Positions 36,438 to 46,069 of a stretch of 64,000 bases of DNA are shown here, piece after piece (the first letter of the stretch is position 1; each line of letters starts with the position of its first letter). The stretch spans positions 111,882 to 175,881 of the forward strand of contig NZ_JAUSTI010000012.1 of the NCBI RefSeq assembly GCF_030812775.1, in the 5' to 3' direction. Under the pieces are notes generated by a model. The model saw only the letters and a list, made by a program, of their open reading frames with translations, had not been told where the DNA came from and made no database searches. A program made the position numbers and the translations under genes. Source of the DNA: Paenibacillus tundrae. Its GTDB lineage: Bacteria > Bacillota > Bacilli > Paenibacillales > Paenibacillaceae.

Positions 36438-37733
36438 ATGGCTGACTTATCTATTAATCTGGCAGGTATTCGATCGCCGAATCCATTCTGGCTGGCATCT
36501 GCACCACCAACGAATACAGGATATCAGGTTCAGCGAGCCTTTGAGGCAGGCTGGGGTGGCGCAGTGTGGAAGACAATGGGCGAGCCTATTATCAATACAT
36601 CGTCACGCTTTGCCGCGATTCATTTCGGTGGGCAGCGTGTTGCGGGTTTTAACAATATTGAGTTGATATCGGATCGTCCATTAGAAGTGAATCTGCGAGA
36701 AATTGCAGAGACCAAGAAGCGTTTCCCGAATCGAGCGGTGATAGCCTCACTAATGGTTGAGCCGAAGCGGGAGAAGTGGCATGAGATTGTGAAGAAGGTC
36801 GAGGCAGTTGGTGTCGATGGACTGGAGCTGAACTTTGGCTGTCCCCATGGCATGGCTGAACGTGGTATGGGAGCCGCCTCGGGACAACAGCCTGATCTGG
36901 TAGAGCTCCAGACCATGTGGGTGAAGGAAGTAGCAACGACTCCGGTCATCGTAAAGCTTACGCCCAATATTACGGATATTACGGTAACAGCCAAAGCCGC
37001 CGTACGTGGTGGTGCGGATGCAATCTCCATGATTAACACCATCAACTCTCTTGCGGGTGTAGATCTGGATTCGTGGAATACGGTTCCGCATGTGGCGGGT
37101 AAGGGCGCGCATGGCGGGTATTGTGGGCCGGCCGTGAAGCCGATCGCACTGAACATGGTTGCAGAGTGTGCACGTAATCCGGAGGTAGGCGTGCCGATCT
37201 CCGGTATTGGAGGCATATCCAATTGGCGGGATACAGCTGAGTTTCTATTAATGGGAGCTACGGGCGTTCAGATCTGTACGGCTGCAATGCATCATGGTTT
37301 TCGGATTGTGGAGGAAATGATCGACGGGCTGAATGATTATTTGGATGAGAAGGGTTTGCAAAGTGTAACCGAATTAATCGGTCAGACGGTTCCTAAGTAC
37401 TCGGATTGGGGCAATCTTGATCTGAATTACAAAGTGGTCGCTCGTATTGACCGCGATGTCTGTATTAATTGCAATAAATGCCATATCGCCTGTGAAGACA
37501 CTTCACATCAATGTATTGATATGCTGACAGACCCTTCGGGTTCATATCTTGAGGTGGTTGAGGAGGATTGTGTAGGCTGTAATCTGTGTTCCATCGTGTG
37601 TCCGGTGGATGGCGCAATCCAGATGGTGGAGATCGAGCATGAACAAGCACCACTGACCTGGAATGAACGTCAATCGGCTATAGCGACGCTACAGTGGACA
37701 CGAGATCAATCAACGAAAGAGGCGATATCATGA
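36438..37733 (+). CDS. preA: dihydropyrimidine dehydrogenase catalytic subunit PreA
   Basis: The 431-residue protein has a dihydroorotate-dehydrogenase-like FMN barrel (residues 1-310; SPNPFWLASAPPTNT, ELNFGCPHGM, KLTPNITDI, SGIGGI) and a C-terminal pair of 4Fe-4S motifs (CINCNKCHIAC and CVGCNLCSIVCP). With PreT it reduces uracil and thymine to the dihydro forms. AGGAGG precedes the ATG. A 208-base gap with no visible feature separates it from preT, and its stop overlaps the dihydropyrimidinase start. Confidence 0.94.
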   Translation: MADLSINLAGIRSPNPFWLASAPPTNTGYQVQRAFEAGWGGAVWKTMGEPIINTSSRFAAIHFGGQRVAGFNNIELISDRPLEVNLREIAETKKRFPNRAVIASLMVEPKREKWHEIVKKVEAVGVDGLELNFGCPHGMAERGMGAASGQQPDLVELQTMWVKEVATTPVIVKLTPNITDITVTAKAAVRGGADAISMINTINSLAGVDLDSWNTVPHVAGKGAHGGYCGPAVKPIALNMVAECARNPEVGVPISGIGGISNWRDTAEFLLMGATGVQICTAAMHHGFRIVEEMIDGLNDYLDEKGLQSVTELIGQTVPKYSDWGNLDLNYKVVARIDRDVCINCNKCHIACEDTSHQCIDMLTDPSGSYLEVVEEDCVGCNLCSIVCPVDGAIQMVEIEHEQAPLTWNERQSAIATLQWTRDQSTKEAIS

Positions 37734-39166
37734 CTATCCGCAAATTGATTCGTAATGGTGTGTTGGTTACAGCGTCAGATACATTCGAGGCAGATATTCT
37801 AATTGAGCATGGCAAAATCACGCAGATCGGCATAGGGCTACTGCCAGACGAACGGACAGAGGTAATCGATGCTTCAGGTTGTTATGTGATTCCTGGCGGT
37901 ATCGATCCACATACCCATTTGGATATGCCGTTTGGCGGAACGGTTACAGCAGATGATTTTGCGACAGGTACGGCTGCTGCTGCATTTGGCGGCACAACTA
38001 CCATTATCGATTTTTGTTTAACGCAAAAAGGGCGACCACTGCTGGAATCCCTCCAGCAATGGCATGACAAAGCAGACGGTAAGGCAGCCATTGATTATGG
38101 CTTCCATCTGATGATCGGAGAGATGAATGATCAGGTACTGGAAGAGTTACCTCAGATGATTGAAGAAGAAGGTGTGTCTTCCTTTAAGGTATTCATGGCA
38201 TACAAAAATCAATTCCAAGCCGATGATGCCATCCTGTATCAGACGCTGCAAAAGGCGAAGGAGTACGGCGCTCTCGTTATGGTGCATGCCGAGAATGGCG
38301 ATGTGATCGACCTGCTCGTGCGTGAAGCGCTCGCGGCTGGTCGAACCGAACCGATTCACCATGCGCTAACTCGTCCATCAGTTTTGGAGGGAGAGGCAAC
38401 AGGTCGGGCTGCCCGACTGGCGGCACTTGCGGATTCTCAGCTCTATGTTGTGCATGTGACATGCGCTGAAGCGGTGGAGCAGATTGCTCGTATGCGGGAG
38501 TTAGGGTATCGAATCTGGGGCGAGACGTGTCCGCAGTATTTAACGTTGGATCAATCGATCATGGATCAGCCGAATTTTGAAGGCGCCAAGTATGTCTGGT
38601 CACCACCTTTGCGGGAAGCAACTCATCAGGATGCATTGTGGAATGCGCTCAAGAATGGTCAGCTGCAGACGATTGGCTCGGATCACTGCTCGTTTAACTT
38701 TAAGGGACAGAAGGATCTGGGGAAGGATGATTTTAGCAAAATTCCGAATGGCGGGCCTGTGATTGAGGATCGACTCAGCATCCTGTATTCAGAAGGTGTC
38801 GCCAAAGGACGCATATCCCTGAACCAGTGGGTGGATCTGTGCTCAACACGGGCAAGCAAGCTATTCGGGCTATTTCCGCAGAAAGGCACGCTGGCTGTAG
38901 GAACGGATGCAGATATTGTTATTTTTGACCCAGCGATCGAGAGAGAACTTTCTGCTGCGACGCATCATATGAACGTGGATTACAGTGCCTTTGAAGGAAT
39001 GCAGGTTCAGGGATGTCCCATTACGGTGCTATGTCGGGGAGAATATGTGGTTCGTGATCGGCAGTTTGCAGGCAAGCCAGGTGCAGGCCAATATGTGAAG
39101 CGTGCCAAATACGATGCTGGCGCACCCGTTCCAGCGAAGAAAGTAGCGACAACAACGAGGGGGTGA
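37730..39166 (+). CDS. hydA: dihydropyrimidinase
   Basis: The 478-residue amidohydrolase opens dihydrouracil to N-carbamoyl-beta-alanine. Metal ligands are H61 and H63 in DPHTHLDMPFGG, and the carbamylated lysine is K153 in SSFKVFMAYK. Further motifs are MVHAENGDVIDLL, YVVHVTC and TIGSDHCSFNFKGQK. The start is ATG 37730, overlapping the preA stop by four bases. Length and motifs fit dihydropyrimidinase rather than allantoinase. Confidence 0.94.
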   Translation: MTIRKLIRNGVLVTASDTFEADILIEHGKITQIGIGLLPDERTEVIDASGCYVIPGGIDPHTHLDMPFGGTVTADDFATGTAAAAFGGTTTIIDFCLTQKGRPLLESLQQWHDKADGKAAIDYGFHLMIGEMNDQVLEELPQMIEEEGVSSFKVFMAYKNQFQADDAILYQTLQKAKEYGALVMVHAENGDVIDLLVREALAAGRTEPIHHALTRPSVLEGEATGRAARLAALADSQLYVVHVTCAEAVEQIARMRELGYRIWGETCPQYLTLDQSIMDQPNFEGAKYVWSPPLREATHQDALWNALKNGQLQTIGSDHCSFNFKGQKDLGKDDFSKIPNGGPVIEDRLSILYSEGVAKGRISLNQWVDLCSTRASKLFGLFPQKGTLAVGTDADIVIFDPAIERELSAATHHMNVDYSAFEGMQVQGCPITVLCRGEYVVRDRQFAGKPGAGQYVKRAKYDAGAPVPAKKVATTTRG

Positions 39167-39171
39167 GAGGT

Positions 39172-39399
39172 ATGTCCGAAACAGCGGATTTTGAAGCGGA
39201 AAAAATAGCAATTGAACGTATGGTCGCTCTGGGTTACCGCATCTATACGGTGCAAGAGCATCTGGAGGGAGCGGATGTCGTCTGGGAACATCCGGATCAG
39301 CCGGGAGAGTGGAAGCAGCAACACGTAGGCACTGCCTCCGGCCGAAAGTGGTTTGGACACTTTCTCGTGCAGCAACTGCGAGAACAGCAGGGGGCATAG
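39172..39399 (+). CDS. 75-residue unknown protein at the end of the pyrimidine operon
   Basis: ATG 39172 follows GTGAGAGG and lies six bases after the dihydropyrimidinase stop. The protein is soluble and charged, with a GYRIYTVQEHLEGADVVWEHPD stretch and SGRKWFGHFLVQQL at the end. I do not recognise it. Its tight coupling suggests a role in pyrimidine catabolism. It converges with the PucR gene, five bases from the latter's stop. Confidence 0.72.
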   Translation: MSETADFEAEKIAIERMVALGYRIYTVQEHLEGADVVWEHPDQPGEWKQQHVGTASGRKWFGHFLVQQLREQQGA

Positions 39400-39404
39400 T
39401 GAAG

Positions 39405-41099
39405 CTACGCGATCGGGCCGTGGACATATTCATAACCATAGATGGCAAGCTCGATCGCAACTCTTTTCTCAGGAAGAACATAGTCTTCTCCTAGGAGGGA
39501 CTCGATTTTGTGTAATCGGTGATATAGGGTCTGCCTTACGATGAACAGACGGGTAGCGGTCTCTTGTTTGGAACAACATAGCACGAAATATTGCTTAAGC
39601 GTATGCAGGAGTTGCCCACCTTTTTCTGCATCATATCGAATGATAGGCCCCAGATATTCCACGATAAAATCCTCCAAACTGCCACTCTGCTTCATACCCG
39701 CAATAATACGGTAACAATGAAGATTGCTGTAGAAGGGCTGCTGCATTGCTCCGATATCTTTTTGAATCGACAGGGTTTCCTTGGCTGAATCTAAGCTGTC
39801 TCTGATACGAGAGAGGTTAGCACAGCTCTGACCAATGCCTAACAGACCTGAGAATAGACGATGTGTTTGATCTGCTTCATGATGCTGGAGTTGTTGAATG
39901 CAGCTCCATAGATGGCTTTTGCGCTGAACTCCAGGCTGAGGGTCGATGATGATGAGAATGATCTGATGGTTAAGCACGGTACTGTAGAGGGTGAACCCTT
40001 CTCTTGAGAAGATAGAGCGGGAGACGATGTTACGCTGAATGAGGAGCTTCTGAAGCTTGAGGCTATCTGAATAACCCGGGATACGGTCGAACAAAATGAC
40101 GGTGCCTGTGCCTGTTGCAAGAAGGGGACTAGCGGTGGATAGATATTCGTGTATCTCTTTGGCAGAATGATGGCCGTTGAGCCAATCGATGACCCACATA
40201 TCTTCCTTGTATCGGCGCTTCTCCTCCATGTATTTGGTGCGCATCCAGTCCTGGGCAATGGCAGCGGCACAACGCTCCATGGCTTGAAGGACGAATTCAT
40301 TGGAAGGTTGGTGTGGGTGCGCCAGATCCAGATCATGATTAGATGATTTTGCTGTGCTGAGTACGAGGTCGGCAAAGGTATACTCTAGTGCTTGCACAGA
40401 CAGAGAGAGCGTACCCGGTGAGGAGCAGAATTCGGTTGAAGTCGCGGGTTCCGTATGACTATCCGTTCTCATTGACTCAGACTTCCGATGCGAGAACCAG
40501 GACTGGCGTCGCGCTTCTAGATGTTCTGGTGCACTATAGGGCACGGCACTTGCCTCACCCTCAAGTGGATAGAGAGCTACATCATAACCCGTCGTACGTG
40601 ACAACAATCGAAGTAGTGGCTGCACACCATCGCCATTGAGCAGAAGTTGGTTGAATGAGGTGGTCAGGGTATCCAGTTCATTGATCAACCGTTGGTGACT
40701 ACGGAGCAAAGTAAAATGCAGATCTTGTGTAATATCGATATAGCGAACTTGTTCATGGAACCAGATGAGTGGAAAATCCTCGGCAGAAGCAATTTCTTTC
40801 ATTGCCCCAAGCTGGGATTTGGTGTGTGCCCCAAGCTCAATACATAACCCCGCAGCCCCATGTGCAATTAACTGACGTAGAAAAGAGAGCCCTTGCTGCG
40901 CATTATCCTGCCATCCGATGCCTGTGGTTAGCACCAGTTCACCGCCGTTGAGCAGGTTCCCCACTTCAGGCACCTCCATGATATGTACCCATCTTACGTA
41001 CCTCGTCAGCGCACGTTCACTGGCGAGTACCTCTGCTTTGCGAAATACCGGACGTTTCAACATATCCCTCATCTGAATATGCAGCGTTGTTTCCCCCAT
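39405..41099 (-). CDS. PucR family transcriptional regulator
   Basis: The 564-residue protein has an N-terminal PucR sensor domain (about residues 8-130; LNGGELVLTTGIGW, HGAAGLCIELG) and a C-terminal PucR-type helix-turn-helix (ETATRLFIVRQTLYHRLHKIESLLG, then RVAIELAIYGYEYV). Family members control purine and pyrimidine degradation genes. The start is ATG 41099 after GGTGAGGG. It converges with the pyrimidine operon and is the natural candidate to regulate it. Confidence 0.9.
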   Translation of the reverse strand: MGETTLHIQMRDMLKRPVFRKAEVLASERALTRYVRWVHIMEVPEVGNLLNGGELVLTTGIGWQDNAQQGLSFLRQLIAHGAAGLCIELGAHTKSQLGAMKEIASAEDFPLIWFHEQVRYIDITQDLHFTLLRSHQRLINELDTLTTSFNQLLLNGDGVQPLLRLLSRTTGYDVALYPLEGEASAVPYSAPEHLEARRQSWFSHRKSESMRTDSHTEPATSTEFCSSPGTLSLSVQALEYTFADLVLSTAKSSNHDLDLAHPHQPSNEFVLQAMERCAAAIAQDWMRTKYMEEKRRYKEDMWVIDWLNGHHSAKEIHEYLSTASPLLATGTGTVILFDRIPGYSDSLKLQKLLIQRNIVSRSIFSREGFTLYSTVLNHQIILIIIDPQPGVQRKSHLWSCIQQLQHHEADQTHRLFSGLLGIGQSCANLSRIRDSLDSAKETLSIQKDIGAMQQPFYSNLHCYRIIAGMKQSGSLEDFIVEYLGPIIRYDAEKGGQLLHTLKQYFVLCCSKQETATRLFIVRQTLYHRLHKIESLLGEDYVLPEKRVAIELAIYGYEYVHGPIA

Positions 41100-41285
41100 A
41101 CCCTCACCGTCCTTCCCATGGTATGTCCTAGCAATACCCAGATCCGTAAACCTTAGTATAAAACCATTCGGCACAGATGAGATGATCTCTTACACTTATT
41201 TGTGTGATTTCCCAAAATGAATGGTTTGTTTTGTCGTCTAATTCAAAATTGCCATCGTGCTAACTACAACAAATACGCTGACTAC

Positions 41286-41349
41286 AAAAAAACACCCCTT
41301 GGTCTGATGTTGGAATATAAAATCATTCCAATACATAGCAAGGGGTGTG
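41286..41349 (-). terminator. intrinsic terminator of the RND gene
   Basis: On the minus strand CACCCCTTG pairs with CAAGGGGTG, with an inner TTGGAATG / CATTCCAA-like pair, followed by TTTTTTT. The rest of 41100-41393 shows nothing else. Confidence 0.8.
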
Positions 41350-41393
41350 AATTGTTAATCTAGTTTAGAGCATGAGTCTATCTTTGCGACCAA

Positions 41394-44300
41394 TTAATCT
41401 TCGATTCTTTTCTTTTTGAACTTCATCAGGAATTCATACACAATCGGTACGATGACCAGTGTGAGCAGCGTGGAGCTGATCAGACCCCCGATAACGGTAA
41501 TTCCGAGACCTTTGGAGATAATGCCCGCGCTCTCTTCCAGCCCTGTAACGAGTGGAAGCAATGCACCAATGGTAGCAAGAGCGGTCATCAGAATCGGACG
41601 AAGACGTGTTGCTCCGGCTTCCAGCAAGGCTTCACGAGTAGACAATCCCTCGTTTTCCTTGTGAATGACACGGTCGATCAGGACGATGGCATTCGTGACT
41701 ACGATACCGATGAGCATTAGTCCACCCATCATGGCAGATACGTCAATTGTACCGCCTGCTACGAACAGACCTACCATAATACCAATAACGGTGAACGGCA
41801 GGGAGAACAGGATGGCAAATGGCGCAAGTCCGCCGCCAAACGTAACAACGAGCACGAAGTATACGATAGCGATGGCTGCCAGCATGGCAAGACCAAGCTG
41901 TGTAAATGTGTCATTAATTTGTTCAGTCGTACCACCAAACTTCACTTCAACACCATCTGGCAGATCGATTTTGTCGATATTAGCCTGCAGATCCTGCGAA
42001 GCCTTCGCTACATTAGCAGCGAGAATGTTAGCTGATACCTGAACAACGACCTTACCATCAATACGCATGATGGAGTTCGGTGAAGTACCTTCTTCTACTT
42101 TAGCGACATCTTTAATGGGTACTTCGATGCCGAGCGGTGAAGTGACGGTTTCATTTTCAATCTCCGAAAGGCTATTGAATGTCTTTTTGTCCGTTTCAAC
42201 ATATACTTTATATGTTTTGTTCTCGATATCTACTTCGGTAAGCACAGGGCGTTCCCGCACTGGGCTCAGTGTCATAGCCAGTTGACCTGCAGTCAAACCA
42301 AGCGAACTTAGTTTCTCCTGATCTGCAACCAGCGTGTACTGCCCGTAGGTATCAGAGAGTGTTGTATCTGCTTTTTCGAATGATTCCGTATCTGCTTGAA
42401 CCAGCTTCAGAATTTCATCGGAGACCGGTTTGATCTGTTCTACACTGTCGCCATAGATGGAAAGGCTCAGACTGCTTCCTCCCAGACCCCCAGACATATC
42501 AAGCTCACTCCAGGTTCCTGCGGTAACTTGGTTCTTCAAACCTTCCACAAGATCTTTCTTCACTTGGGTAAATTCTTTGGTATCTTCGTTGTATTGAATA
42601 TAGAAGAGTGCAGAGTTGGAGCTTCCTCCACCCATGCTGCTCAGCGGGTTACTGCCACCGATGGAGTATTGCATTTTCTCCAGACCTGGTTGCTGCAACA
42701 ACCACTTCTCAGCGACAAGGGCTTCTTTTTCCACATCTTCACGCAGAGCTCCCGTTTCCGGACTGTACGTAACCATGACATATTTATCCTGTTGCTCTGG
42801 CAGGAAGCTTGCGCCGATGAACGGATACAAGAATAAACTACCAACCAATACGAGTACAGCGACACTTACAGTAATGAATTTATGAGACAACGTCCAGTTC
42901 AAGAGTCGTTTGTACGTATCCGCAAGCTTGCCTGGTTTTTCATCATGATTTTGCTTGTTCTTGATCCCTTTGCGGAAGAGGCTATGAGCCAGCATTGGTA
43001 CGATTGTGATCGCAACAACAAGGGATGCCAGTAGGGCAAAGACCATCGTCAAGGCAAATGGTAAGAACAACTCACCGACCATACCGCTCACAAGTGCGAG
43101 TGGAAGGAACACGGCAATGGTAACAATGGTGGAGGAAAGGATCGGTACAAACATCTCACGGGTTGCTTCCCGGATCAGTTCACGGCCTTTTAATTTCTCT
43201 CCTTTGAGCGTTAAACGGCGATAGATATTCTCGATAACAACGATGGAGTCATCCACGACCCGCCCAATGGCAACCGTCATGGCGCCGAGCGTCATCATGT
43301 TCAGCGTAATGTCCATTACATTCAACGCTGTCAGTGCAATGAGCAAGGAGAGCGGAATGGAAATGACCGAAATGATCGTAGAGCGAATATCACGCAAGAA
43401 TAAGAGAATAATCAAAATGGCGAACAAAGCACCAAACATCGCTTTATACAACATGGTATTTACGGAATCTTGGATAGGTTTACCTTGATCAAGTAGAACC
43501 GTAAGCTCTGCATTTTTGAATTGGGATTGCAATTCTTCTGCTTTTTTCTTAACGGCATTAACTACATCAACCGTATTGGCATCATTGGACTTAACGATCG
43601 AGATCCCGATAGATTCTTTACCGTCTGTCCGAGAGATGGATTCTGCTTGACCAATAACTTCGATCTTCGCAATCTCACTTAATTTAACGGTTGGAATGCC
43701 AGGTGCTGCATTAGCTGCGCCCGCAGGATTACCAGCGCCAGCGTTACCGCCACCCGCTTGCCCTGCAGCCTGGTCAGATTCTTGTGCAGCCCCTGGTGCT
43801 GTACCTTGACCCGCTTCACCAGCTTGAGCCGATGAACCACCTGTTGGTGCTCCTGTGCCTTGTGGAGTAGTAGCTGCACCATTACCTGCGGATGCACCTG
43901 CACCGCTTGGGATAACCGGAATAGCCAGATTGTTTAGGTCATCCATATCAATGATGTTACCATCAACAACGACAGCCTTCTGGGCTTTATCCAGTTCAAA
44001 CAATCCAAGAGGTACACGGACAGACGAACCTTGAACGATCCCTTTGACTGTATCTTCAGTCAGACCGAGTTCGTTCATTTTGTCCTGATCAAATTTCAGT
44101 TGGACCTCTCTAACGTATTGACCGGAAACTTGTACCTGAGCGACACCATCGATGTCTTCAAGTGCAGCCTGAATATCGTTCTGTGCGAGTCTCGTCAGTT
44201 GTTCTAGATCCCCGCCATCCTTATCGGACAAGCTCAGTGATACTACTGGGAATGAGTTAATGCTGAATTTGGAAATGGTCGGTTTCTGTACGCCATCTGG

Positions 44301-44654
44301 CAGTTGCACTTCGTTCAGTGCTTCACGAACTGCTGCTGTGGCATTATCTAAATCCGTTCCATAATCGAATTCAAGTGTGATGGAAGAGGCATTCTCCATG
44401 GAGGTAGAGGTGAGTGTTTTGATGCCCTCGACGTTCCTCAATGTCTGTTCTAGTGGTTTGGTGACATCCTCAACAATTCCTTCTGGTGCGGCACCAGGAT
44501 CGATAGCAGTAACGGCCAGGAATGGAACGTTGATGTTTGGAATCGTCTCCTGCTTCATCGTTAGTCCACTGTATAAACCGGTGGCGGATACGATGATGGT
44601 CAGAATCCAGATGGCAAACTTGTTGTTCAGTGAAAAGTTAATAATCCCTTTCAT
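41394..44654 (-). CDS. RND efflux pump (SwrC/AcrB-like)
   Basis: The 1086-residue pump has TM1 near residue 12, two large extracytoplasmic loops and two six-helix bundles. Proton-relay aspartates lie in VAIGRVVDDSIVVIENIYRR. It is the Gram-positive type, like SwrC of Bacillus subtilis, which gives resistance to self-made surfactants. Residues about 250-320 are a Gly/Ala/Gln/Ser-rich low-complexity insertion in the first loop. No membrane-fusion or outer-membrane gene is adjacent. A TetR gene lies 37 bases upstream on the same strand. Confidence 0.92.
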   Translation of the reverse strand: MKGIINFSLNNKFAIWILTIIVSATGLYSGLTMKQETIPNINVPFLAVTAIDPGAAPEGIVEDVTKPLEQTLRNVEGIKTLTSTSMENASSITLEFDYGTDLDNATAAVREALNEVQLPDGVQKPTISKFSINSFPVVSLSLSDKDGGDLEQLTRLAQNDIQAALEDIDGVAQVQVSGQYVREVQLKFDQDKMNELGLTEDTVKGIVQGSSVRVPLGLFELDKAQKAVVVDGNIIDMDDLNNLAIPVIPSGAGASAGNGAATTPQGTGAPTGGSSAQAGEAGQGTAPGAAQESDQAAGQAGGGNAGAGNPAGAANAAPGIPTVKLSEIAKIEVIGQAESISRTDGKESIGISIVKSNDANTVDVVNAVKKKAEELQSQFKNAELTVLLDQGKPIQDSVNTMLYKAMFGALFAILIILLFLRDIRSTIISVISIPLSLLIALTALNVMDITLNMMTLGAMTVAIGRVVDDSIVVIENIYRRLTLKGEKLKGRELIREATREMFVPILSSTIVTIAVFLPLALVSGMVGELFLPFALTMVFALLASLVVAITIVPMLAHSLFRKGIKNKQNHDEKPGKLADTYKRLLNWTLSHKFITVSVAVLVLVGSLFLYPFIGASFLPEQQDKYVMVTYSPETGALREDVEKEALVAEKWLLQQPGLEKMQYSIGGSNPLSSMGGGSSNSALFYIQYNEDTKEFTQVKKDLVEGLKNQVTAGTWSELDMSGGLGGSSLSLSIYGDSVEQIKPVSDEILKLVQADTESFEKADTTLSDTYGQYTLVADQEKLSSLGLTAGQLAMTLSPVRERPVLTEVDIENKTYKVYVETDKKTFNSLSEIENETVTSPLGIEVPIKDVAKVEEGTSPNSIMRIDGKVVVQVSANILAANVAKASQDLQANIDKIDLPDGVEVKFGGTTEQINDTFTQLGLAMLAAIAIVYFVLVVTFGGGLAPFAILFSLPFTVIGIMVGLFVAGGTIDVSAMMGGLMLIGIVVTNAIVLIDRVIHKENEGLSTREALLEAGATRLRPILMTALATIGALLPLVTGLEESAGIISKGLGITVIGGLISSTLLTLVIVPIVYEFLMKFKKKRIED

Positions 44655-44690
44655 ACGCTGGTTTCTTCTCCTCTCTGTTCTCCCTGTTTT

Positions 44691-45638
44691 TTATTGGTTT
44701 GACGAGTCAGCTTGGATAAACCGGCTATACATGGCATCCATAATGTGCTGAAGCTCGGAGTGCAATGGCTGAATGGCAGGAATGTGATTCAGATTGTGCA
44801 TCATACCCAGAATAATGGCGCGCCTTGGCGTGAATTCCATCATCTCACGTTTTAGAATGGCGATGGTTTCCAGCGCATCGGTACGTAGTTGTCCTGGTTG
44901 CAAATCCGACGTAATGATATCCTGCATCTGTTTAATAATGTGAACCGGGTGACGCATGACGGTAGAATCTGCATTGAATTCACGCGTCCATGCTGGCCAG
45001 TGATCTAACATAACTAAGGGCGCAGGCTTGTGCTCCAGCAGTCCATGTGCCGCGTAATCCATCGTTCGAAGCAAGTTGGCAGCCATTTTGGCAACGGTGA
45101 GTGAGGGCATTTCCGTGAACCAAATTTTGACGTAGGAGAGAAACAGACCTTGCGTAAGCAGCATCAAATCAATGGTATATGGTTCAATCTCGGGGCCATA
45201 CAGAGCCTCAAGCTTATCCTTGAACCAATGTAAAATGCGAACCTCTAGCTCTTTGTGCTGCGGGTTGCATTGTTCATGATGCTTCTGTTCATCGTCCATC
45301 ATCATGCTGCGCAGTTGTACACGCAAAAATTCTCTCAGCTCGGATACATGGATGAGCAGTGTTTCGATCTGCTTGTGCAGACGTTCTCTTGATGTGAGGC
45401 CAGCTTCTTGCTCAATCTGGGTCATTTCATCAATGAGAGTAAACATGCAATATTCCAAGGTGCTGGACTCTAATTCCTCTTTGGATTTAAACATAAGGTA
45501 GAGACTACCCTTCGACATTCCGCATAGTTCAGCAATCTCTTGCATGGACGTTGCAGCACTGCCTTTGGCAGAAAACAGCTTGAGGGCTGTGGTAATAATG
45601 AGCTTTTTCTTCTCATTCATTTCATGGATAGGGTTCAT
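44691..45638 (-). CDS. TetR family regulator of the RND pump
   Basis: The 315-residue protein has a TetR helix-turn-helix at residues about 10-55 (KLIITTALKLFSAKGSAATSMQEIAELCGMSKGSLYLMFKSK). It is about 100 residues longer than most TetR proteins because of an extended C-terminal domain. The start is ATG 45638 behind GAGGTG; the frame continues to 45731. It is co-transcribed with the pump and probably represses the pair. Confidence 0.88.
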   Translation of the reverse strand: MNPIHEMNEKKKLIITTALKLFSAKGSAATSMQEIAELCGMSKGSLYLMFKSKEELESSTLEYCMFTLIDEMTQIEQEAGLTSRERLHKQIETLLIHVSELREFLRVQLRSMMMDDEQKHHEQCNPQHKELEVRILHWFKDKLEALYGPEIEPYTIDLMLLTQGLFLSYVKIWFTEMPSLTVAKMAANLLRTMDYAAHGLLEHKPAPLVMLDHWPAWTREFNADSTVMRHPVHIIKQMQDIITSDLQPGQLRTDALETIAILKREMMEFTPRRAIILGMMHNLNHIPAIQPLHSELQHIMDAMYSRFIQADSSNQ

Positions 45639-45780
45639 TAACGATACATTCACCTCGTTGCGGAACTTGTGAGTTCTCGGATTGACTTCAAGGTCAGAAT
45701 AAGTATAAACGATCTGGAAGGTCGAATTCAAATGGGAGGAAATTGGAAAAAAAGAGAAGGGGGAAACTTACCTAATGAGG

Positions 45781-45912
45781 CTACATTCCACCCTGAAAAT
45801 CATAAATAGCGAGCAGGATTACCGCCACGAGGGAGAACAGGAAGAACGCAGCTAATAGGATGAGGAAGGTGTACCCTGTGAATGCGCCAAGACGTCTCCA
45901 TATTTTCTTCAT
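45781..45912 (-). CDS. 43-residue membrane peptide
   Basis: ATG 45912 follows GGAGAGGAG by nine bases. The product is KKIWRRLGAFTGYT followed by one hydrophobic helix and YDFQGGM at the end. The basic N-terminus suggests the N-in orientation. It lies between the RND regulator and the SMR operon. I do not recognise it; a pump-associated small protein is possible but unproven. Confidence 0.6.
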   Translation of the reverse strand: MKKIWRRLGAFTGYTFLILLAAFFLFSLVAVILLAIYDFQGGM

Positions 45913-45950
45913 ATCATCAGTCTCCTCTCCTGTTATTTCCATCATATCGC

Positions 45951-45978
45951 AAAAAGACGACTTCCTGATGAAGTCGCC
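45951..45978 (-). terminator. intrinsic terminator of the SMR operon
   Basis: On the minus strand GGCGACTTC pairs with GAAGTCGTC, followed by TTTTT. Confidence 0.75.
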
Positions 45979-46069
45979 TGTTATTTTACGTAAAATATTA
46001 AATTTATTACAATCGGTTATCGCTCATTATCGTTTAACATTGCAATATCACTTGTTCTTGCCGGATACG

